Assembly (NCBI RefSeq): GCF_027942865.1
Contig: NC_134509.1
Location: 30,388,197 to 30,452,196 of the forward strand
Reading direction: 5' to 3'
Source of the DNA: Odontesthes bonariensis
Taxonomy: Eukaryota > Chordata > Actinopteri > Atheriniformes > Atherinopsidae
DNA length: 64,000 nucleotides
Made by a program: the position numbers and the translations under genes. Within the stretch, counting starts at the first letter, position 1. The number at the start of each line of letters is the position of its first letter. The notes under the pieces were generated by a model, which saw only the letters and a list, made by a program, of their open reading frames with translations, was not told where the DNA came from and ran no database searches. This document shows, piece by piece, positions 14,101-23,100 of the stretch.

Positions 14101-17100
14101 TGATTAAAATGTAACATAAAAGGATTTCTGCTTCCTTTACACATCTTCATGACACCTCCAATCATTGTGTAAAGTCCGATCCATGCACAGCAGGTCATCA
14201 GTCCACATCAAAACAAGCATTGGCTTGTTACTTCTCTTTTATAAGACGTCTGAAAACACCAGCCATCTGATTTCACTTCATCAAACCAGTTTTAGTTTCT
14301 GTTCTCTCAACAATAATATTGAGGGTTTTAACCAGGTTTATCTCTGTGCTCTGTAAAGGTTTTACATCGGCTGCGACCTTTGTACCAACTGGTATCACGG
14401 AGACTGTGTGGGCATCACGGAGAAGGAGGCCAAGAAAATGGACGACTACATCTGTGTGGAGTGTAAACGAGGCCAGGAGAGCAGCACAGAGGAGCTGTAC
14501 TGCATCTGTCAAACTCCATATGATGAGTCTCAGTAAGGAGCTGTGTGCGTGCGTGTGCGTGCGTGTGTGTGTGTGTGCGTGTGGGGGCTTCATATTGCTT
14601 CTGTGGAAACATGTTTCTTTGTTTTGAGGTATGCAATAAGCACATAAAGACAAATTATATGACAGCAAAGTGCCAAAGTAGTTGTTCAGCCAAAATATTC
14701 TGATCTTGTCATCAAAGGTGATGTATTTGGTTAGAAGTTTACAAGATTGCACACAAAAACTGAAGCAGAGCCACAATCAGACTGTAACCATAGAAACGGA
14801 CGACGATGACATTTTTGGCATCCCAGCAAACAAATGTTTGGTGTTTTCAGTTAATAAAATGTGAAGACTTTGCCAGAGGTACCCAGTCATTAAACAAGCT
14901 GTCATCAGTTAATCTGATAATAAATCAACAGAAACTGTTTGGTTCAACATGAAGCCGTCTCTCATAAAGACTGCTCTGTTGCATTTTTCTCCATTAGGGC
15001 CCTGTGGGTTTTTTCCATCTGCAAAACCAGTTTTAATGCTCAACAGGTTCAGATTGCATGGTTCTGTTTTGTTGCATTGGCCTGTCTTACCTTGACTTCC
15101 GCCCTTTTAATGAACTGTTTCAGTTTTTTGAATAGCACCTTTTCACACTGTGATATTATAATGTGAAGTTAAACCCAGTTCTTTGTACTTTCCCAGGTTT
15201 TACATTGGCTGTGATCGATGTCAGAACTGGTACCACGGTCGCTGTGTGGGAATCCTGCAGAGCGAAGCCAACCACATCGACGAATACGTGTGTCCGCAGT
15301 GTCAGTCCACAGAGGATGCCATGACGGTCTTCACGCCACTCACAGAGAAAGACTACGAAGGCCTCCGAAGGATCCTCCGTTCCCTGCAGGTGGGCAGAAG
15401 ACTTACAGTTGCTGCACAAACTCCCACCATTACAGTGTAAAACTGTTGCTGGTTGTCGTCATCTAAGAGAAGCCTATTAATGTGTATTCTGGGGAGGTTT
15501 ACTCCCCTCTGCATTGTACACGGTAAATAAAAACACATTCAGCAGCAGCACTGTTGCGTAGTTTTATCATCAGCGGTGGGCCTAACACTAACACAGCTCT
15601 ATGTAGCCCCACTGCAGTTCAAAAGCAGCAAACAAAAGTCCTCTGTGTCCATCTTATCTGATGGGTTGGGCTCCCCTACTTGGACATCTGCCTGGCTTCA
15701 GCCTTTTTCTTCTTTCCTAAGTTCTCTCTCTTTTTTCTTCTTTGTCCAGTGTTGTGTGTGAGAGAAACAGAAAGAAACGGAGTGGAAAGCTAGAGAGAAC
15801 ATCTGTGTTGACCCACCTGCTTTCAGTGTAATTTTCATGGTGCTGTTTGTTTTTCTTTTTTGGTTTCAGCTTTCACAAGTGTCTGTATCTCCCTTTTTTT
15901 TTCCTTTTTTCCCCCTTTTTTTTTTTGTCCCTCCCTACTCTGCAGGCACATAAAATGGCGTGGCCGTTCCTAGAGCCAGTGGATACAAATGACGCCCCAG
16001 ACTACTACAGGGTTATCAAGGAACCAATGGGTGAGTGCAGGAAATGTGTGACAGTGATGATTACAGCGCGTTTTGTAATTAAAAGATTAAGAACCACTGC
16101 AGTGGAGCGGGTGCAGTGTGAGCTGGGCGGCAGCCGAAGGCGGAGGCCATGGCGGTCTGATCCTCGGCTACTGAAGCTGGCTCTTGGGACGTGGAACGTC
16201 ACCTCTCTGCTGGGGAAGGAGCCTGAGCTGGTGCGCGAGGCTGAGCGGTTCCGGCTAGATATAGTCGGACTCACCTCGACGCATGGCTTGGGCTCCGGAA
16301 CCAGCCTCCTCGAGAGGGGTTGGACTCTCTTCCACTCTGGAGTTGCCCGAGGTGAGAGGCGTAGAGCAGGTGTGGGCATACTTATTGCCCCCCGGCTGTG
16401 CGCCTGTACATTGGGGTTCACCCCGGTGAGCGAGAGGGTAGCCTCCCTCCGCCTTAGGGTGGGGGGACGGGTCCTGACTGTTGTTTGTGCTTATGCACCA
16501 AACGGCAGTTCAGACTACCCACCCTTTTTGGAGTCCCTGGAGGAGGCACTGGAGAGTGCTCCTCCGGGAGACTCCCTTGTCCTGCTGGGGGACTTCAATG
16601 CTCACGTGGGCAATGACAGTGAGACCTGGAGGGGCGTGATTGGGAGGAACGGCCCCCCCGATCTGAATTACAGTGGTGTTCTGTTATTGGACTTCTGTGC
16701 TCGTCACGGACTGTCCATAACGAACACCATGTTCAGGCATAAGGGTGTCCATATGTGCACTTGGCACCAGGACACCCTAGGCCGCAGCTCGATGATCGAC
16801 TTCGTGGTTGTATCGTCGGACTTGCGGCCGTATGTCCTGGACACTCGGGTGAAGAGAGGGGCGGAGCTGTCAACTGATCACCACCTGGTGGTGAGTTGGC
16901 TCCGCTCGTGGGGGAGGAAGCCGGTCAGACCTGGCAGGCCCAAACGTATTGTGAGGGTCTGTTGGGAACGGCTGGCGGAATCCCCTGTAAGGAGGAGTTT
17001 CAACTCCCACCTCCGGCAGAGCTTCAACCATGTCCCGAGGGAGGTGGGGGACATTGAGCCCGAATGGGCCATGTTCCGTGCCTCGATTGTTGAGGCGGCC

Positions 17101-20100
17101 GACCGGAGCTGTGGCCGTAAGGTGGTCGGTGCCTGTCGTGGCGGCAATCCCCGAACCCGCTGGTGGACACCAGTGGTGAGGGAAGTCGTCACGCTGAAGA
17201 AGGAGTCCTATTGGGCCTTTTTGGCCAGTGGGACTCTGGAAGCAGCTAATGGGTACAGACAGGCCAAGCGGAACGCAGCCTCGGCGGTTGCTGAGGTAAA
17301 AACTCCATGGAGAATGATTTCCGGAGGGCCTCGAGGAATTTCTGGTCCACCATCCGGCGGCTCAGTGGGGGAAAGCGGTGCACCGTCAACACCGTGTATG
17401 GTGAGGGCGGGGCTCTGCTGACCTCAACTAGGGACGTCGTGAGTCGGTGGGGGGAATACTTCGAGGGCCTCCTCAATCCTACCGACACGCCTTCCGATGA
17501 GGAAGCAGAGTTGGGGAGCTCAGACGTGGGGCCTCCCATTTCTGGGGCTGAGGTTGCAGAGGTGGTCAAAAAACTCCTCTGTGGCAAGGCCCCAGGGGTG
17601 GATGAGGTCCGTCCTGAGTTCCTCAAGGCTCTGGATGTTGTAGGGCTGTCTTGGTTGACACGCCTCTGCAGCATCCCGTGGACATCGGGGGGGCAGTGCC
17701 TCTGGACTGGCAGATTGGGGTGGTGGTCCCCCTCTTTAAAAAGGGTGACCGGAGGGTGTGTTCCAACTATAGGGGGATCGCACTCCTCAGCCTCCCTGGT
17801 AAGGTCTATTCGGGGGTACTGGAGAGGAGGATCCGCCGGATAGTCGAATCTCGGATTCAGGAGGTGCAGTGTGGTTTTCGTCCTGGCCGTGGAACAGTGG
17901 ACCAGCTCTATACCCTCGGCAGGATCCTGGAGGGTGCATGGGAGTTCGCCCAACCGGTCTACATGTGTTTTGTGGACTTGGAGAAGGCGTTCGACCGTGT
18001 CCCTCTGGGACTCTTGTGGGGGGTACTCCGGGAGTATGGAGTGCCGGACCCCTGGGCTGTTTGATCTCTGTATGAGAGTTTGGTCCGCATTGCTGGCAGT
18101 AAGTCGGACACGTTTCCTGTGAGGGTTGGACTCCGCCAGGGCTGCCCTTTGTAACCGATTCTGTTCATAATTTTTATGGACAGAATTTCTAGGCGCAGCC
18201 AGGGCGTTGAGGGGGTCCGGTTTGGCGACCTCAGAATCGGGTCTCTGCTTTTTGCGGACGATGTGGTTCTGTTGACGTCGTCGGGCCGTGACCTTCATCT
18301 CCCACTGGAGCAGTTCGCAGCCGAGTGTGAAGCGGCTGGGATGAGAATCAGCACCAGGACGGAAAAGGGTAGAATCCCCTCTCCGGGTCGGGAATGAGAT
18401 CCTTCCCCAAGTGGAGGAGTTTAAGTATCTCGGGGTCTTGTTCACGAGTGAGGGACGAATGGAGCTGGAGATTGACAGACGGATCGGTGCGGCGTCTGCA
18501 GTGATGCGGGCTCTGCACCGGCCCGTCGTGGTGAAGAAGGAGCTGAGCCAGAAGGCCAGGCTCTCGATTTACCGGTCAATCTATGTTCCTACCCTCACCT
18601 ATGGTCACGAGCTGTGGGTAGTGACCGAAAGAACGAGATCGCGAATACAAGCGGCCGAAATGAGTTTACTCCGCAGGGTGTCTGGGCTCTCCCTTAGAGA
18701 TAGGGTGAGAAGCTCGGTCATACGGGAGGGGCTCGGAGTAGAACCGCTGCTCCTCCGCATCGAGAGGAGTCAGATGAGGTGGCTCGGGCATCTGGTGAGA
18801 ATGCCTCCTGGACGCCTCCCCGGTGAGGTGTTCCGGGCCCGTCCCACTGGGAAGAGGCCCCGGTGGGGAAGACCCAGGACACGTTGGAGAGACTATGTTT
18901 CTCGGCTGGCCTGGGAACGCCTCGGGGTCCCCCCAGAAGAGCTGGAGGAAGTGGCCGGGGACAGGGACGTCTGGGCTTCTCTGCTCAAGCTGCTGCCCCC
19001 GCGACCCGATCCTCGGACAAGCGGAAGATGATGGATGGATGGATGGAGAACCACTGTATGTCCTACAATACTTATGAAGTTGCCAACAGCCACGATTAGT
19101 CTGGATCCAAGCATTTTGTGTGTGTGTCTTATTGAATGTTTTTATTTATACATTTATAACATATTTCACCATTTTTGCATCGGTCAACTCTCCCCTCTCC
19201 TTTCTCATTCTGATCACTCACCTGCTTTAGAAGCTGTTCCACTGTGTGTAATAAAAACACATCAGTACTGAAATCGTGAAATTAGTTTAATTCACTACAT
19301 GTTTTAGCTCATTTACTAAATGACACGTGTCGAAAATGCTTCCTGTAACGTACTACACATGTATTTAAGGTTCATTAATGCGTTTTCTCTCCTTATAGTT
19401 GGCTTGGTTTTATTTATAGTTGCCTTTGTCTTTTTCTGTGGCGTTTCTTTGGGTTGATAAGTTTAGAGTACTTTCACTTCTCAAAACCCTAATGAAAGTA
19501 TTTTGTCCTTTCTTAGAAGCTTAAGGCTTTAACCCACTACGTCCTGAGGCTTTGTTTTAAGAAAAAAAAAACTTCTAAAACCTTATAGTTTTCTAGAAAA
19601 CTTAAAATTGTCCATTAAATGATTTGATTTTAGTGTTAATTACTGACTTTTCCCTGGTATTTATCATTATCTTAGAAAATTACAATAGATGGTGTCGAAC
19701 AGCTAACATGTATTAAATGCGTATTTGTTGTATCAGGTCATAATGGGTTAAACTGCTAAATGACCCTAAAATGTCACAATAATGTTCGATAGAGGAGGTC
19801 AGCAAGCAAAGCGATCAGTGTCTTTCATTAATGAACAATGGCTTAAAAATGAGTTGTTCTCCGTTTTCATATCTGCATTACTGTAAACCTCTTAAAAGAC
19901 GCACAATTTTGCTTCATACGCAAGCTCTGCGTATACAGGCGACATGCAGTTCTAATACTCATTCGAGTGATTGAATTGATGCAAAGCAATCGACAACACA
20001 GTGACCACAGCGATACAATCACCAGAAACAGTCAAAGTGGAAGCAACTCCCCTAAACTGTCTTACATATCACTTTGTACAGTGTAGGAAACTATCATATT

Positions 20101-23100
20101 CAGAGCTCATTAGCCTGCCAAACCTTGTTTTACTGTTTTTAATGCCAACCTACTTTTAATGTTGCATGATATGAAAAAAGTGAACATTTATGAGTCATGA
20201 GCCAGCAGATAACCACCACGAAATTCCTCAGAATGTGGGGTTGGGAGCAGTCGCGGTTTGGTAGGTGAAATGGCCGCGGTCGTACTGTCATTATTTTGTA
20301 GTTGCTTTAAGCTATGGAAGTAACACCCGCTCTGTGTATCTTAAACATTGAAATAAAGCTGCCAGGAGGCCAACTGGGAGGAAGCCCTCCAACTCAGATC
20401 AAACCGGCCATGTAAATGGGGACGTGCGTCAACAGGGCCTTTTTGAACTTCCATACAAACAAACCGTTAATGAGCTGCTCTGGGTCTGCCGGGCTCCCTG
20501 TGGAAAGGGACCAGCCCCACACTTAGCTCCTGTTGGCTTGGTCTTGGAAACTAGTCCCCAACCCCCCTTCCACCTTAAGAAAAAGACCTCGTTGGTTTGA
20601 AAAAATAAAAAATAAAAAGCGCCCTTGGCTGGTGTGGTGGTTGGTAGTTTATGGAGGGTTTTGAGATGAAATCTGATGACAGAAAAGGTCTTTGATATTG
20701 GCCATGAGGTTTAGCTCGTGGCCAGCTGGGTGGGGGTTAAGGAGGCCAAGAGTCGGATGTGTTTGTTTGAAACGCAGCCCTGGGGATGCCGTGCAGAGAA
20801 ACCCACCGGCAGCAGCAGATTATATGAAGCCTTGGCTGCTGCCAGTTAGCTTCCTTGCTCATGCGATCCGATTTATTTTCTCCCAATCTTCAATTTGATT
20901 AAAAAGGTTACTGACACTGAAAGCACCTTTTCAAGTAAAGCCTGGAAATGGAGACCCTGGTTTTCACTGCATTTTCAAACGCTTCTGTGGTTTGTGTTGT
21001 GACGTTTTGTTTTTTTTTCCTTCTTCAGAAATGATGCTCTCCTCAGGAATGACAAATGGTTCATATCTCAGTAACTCATCTGGAAGCCTGAGTAGCTCGA
21101 GGTTAATGCTGGCAGAGGTTTTGGATTTTTCCTGTCACATATAGAGTGATGCACTGTGTTTTCTCCGTCAGGCACATACCGCATAAGCTGCAATTATTGT
21201 GGAGCGAGCTCGCTGATATGTGGAGAAAAGTCGATCAGAAACCAAAATATTCATCTGCTTCTTCCACAGCATGTGGTGTTAAATTCATCGTTTTTTTTTT
21301 TTTATGCATTCAGCTTAACCAAACGCATTGTAAATGCCTTTTTCTCAGACCTGTCCACCATGGAGGAGAGGTTACAGAAACACGAGTACATCAAGCTGAC
21401 AGAGTTTGTAGCAGACATGACCAAAATCTTCGACAACTGCCGTTACTACAACCCCAGCGACTCGCCCTTCTACCAGTGTGCCGAGATTCTGGAAAACTTC
21501 TTCGTCCAGAAGCTCAAAGGCTTCAAAGCCAGCAGGTAAGATGGTGGTGATGATGATGTCCAACAGCTGATGAAGATGAGAAAAGCAAGAGGGGACAGAT
21601 TTTAATCCTCAGTCAGAGATAGTCGAGCTTGATGGACACAAAAGTGTCCTTTTGTTTCTAGTTTCTAGTGTGAACAATAAAATGTTTTTTTTTGGTTGTT
21701 GTTTCTTTTTAAGAACTGTACTAGTTCTTTAATTCCTTCTTGTCTTGGATTTCCCTGTCACCATTTTCAGCTTCTTCTAAATGTTTCAGTTTATGACGAC
21801 CACTGAGCTTTTTCTGTCACAGCCATTTACCATTTTTACATGATTACATTACTTTATTTCTCAGACATTTAGGCTCATTTCCTCCACATATCAACCCATA
21901 ACTGACTTCAGCTTTCACGGTGTAATGAAGAGCCACTTTCTGATATTAATTACTGTTTTCAGTAAGGCAGACCATACAAAGACCCACATTTCACATCATT
22001 TGGCATCCCAGTATTACAGTACAGATACAATGATAATCGAGTGAGGATTCAGGCTTATTTTCAAGCTGAATTAGATATTCGCTGTCTGCGTGCACGTGGC
22101 CGCGCCTCTGAGCTCACCTCATTGCACTGCCATCGCTGTATCTTGTGATTTCTTTGGATGGATGCACACCACAAGTTGTTGGTAACAGAATGAGTTATAT
22201 CTGTCTTTACATATGCAGCCGTGTAAAAAGGTTTGGGCACCATTGATCAAATCAAATGAGTGTGTTCTTTTTGGTTTGTGCAGTTTTATAGTAAGATGAA
22301 CATCATTGGCCCAAAAAATTATAGAAATCTCTGTCTTTGTGAATGGAAAAAACCTTAAAATCCACAACAAAGTACCGTAACCTATTCAAAACCTAAACCT
22401 GTCCACGAACACGCTTTATTTCTCAGCCTCTGAAGTAGCTAGGACAAACCATTTGACAGGCCCAGCTTGAATTGCTCATTACTGACTTTGCCTTCATGTT
22501 TATCGAGCTTAAAAGGAATTGTGTGTCTGGAAAACCACGGCACTCCAGTCGCATTATGCTCTAAAAGTAGAGGCATCACATCCGAGTGGATTAAGAGGGG
22601 CCAGATAAAGGTTCAACATCACCCTCACAGTCCTCACACATCATTGAAAGTCAGGGATCAGACCTGAAAATAAGAATCTCACAGGACTAGAAAGCTTGTG
22701 CGGGAAGAATGGACAAATATCTCCCAAAAACTGAAAGTGTGTCTAAAGGTAATGAAGATGTTTTCACAGAAAGAAATCATGCAGCACACTTTATAGTTTT
22801 GTAAAACAGGAGGCCCTGAACTCTGTGAGCTTTTCCGCTGTAATGCTTGATTAGGGCTCCAAGACTTGTGGTTTGCATCCAGCTTTATGTGCCTGAAACG
22901 GAGATCTTCTTCACCTGCATGTATTGACGCCCATCCATTCTTTCTTTCTCTCTTACAGATTGTGATGTCAAACTCCTGGGTGCCGGGGTCACTCTTAAAC
23001 AAAACATAATTTGCTATCCTGGATGTTGCTGTTTTTACTCGATTAAAACAGCATTTAAAAAAAAATAAAAAATTAAAAAAACTTTGTAAGAAAGTTGATA

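Larger units (their letters stand above)
16100..19047 (+). mobile_element. RTE-clade (Rex3-like) non-LTR retrotransposon, nearly full coding length, inactive
   Basis: A 2.95 kb LINE in the same orientation as bptf. It encodes an AP-endonuclease-like domain ([29 protein letters not shown]) followed by reverse transcriptase ([51 protein letters not shown]) and a C-terminal region with RRWLGHL-like and [16 protein letters not shown] motifs. The element ends in GATG repeats, a feature I associate with Rex3. A 9-bp duplication, GAACCACTG, flanks it. The reading frame is broken by shifts near 17300 and 17690, a stop near 18062, and further breaks before 18180 and near 18370, so it cannot make a working protein. 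The bases before the endonuclease are few, so some 5' truncation is likely. Confidence 0.92.

Noticed and set aside
13623-14198. 191-codon open frame on the minus strand
   Set aside because: It is the complement of the Ala/Gln- and Lys-rich bptf exon; codon bias there keeps the opposite strand open.
17246-18445. 399-codon open frame on the minus strand, the second longest in the window
   Set aside because: Antisense of the LINE reverse transcriptase region; no homology of its own.
22205-22665. Possible Tc1/mariner terminal fragment in the last bptf intron
   Set aside because: Only a short GTTTGGGCACC-like stretch is suggestive; no transposase motif or matching opposite end.
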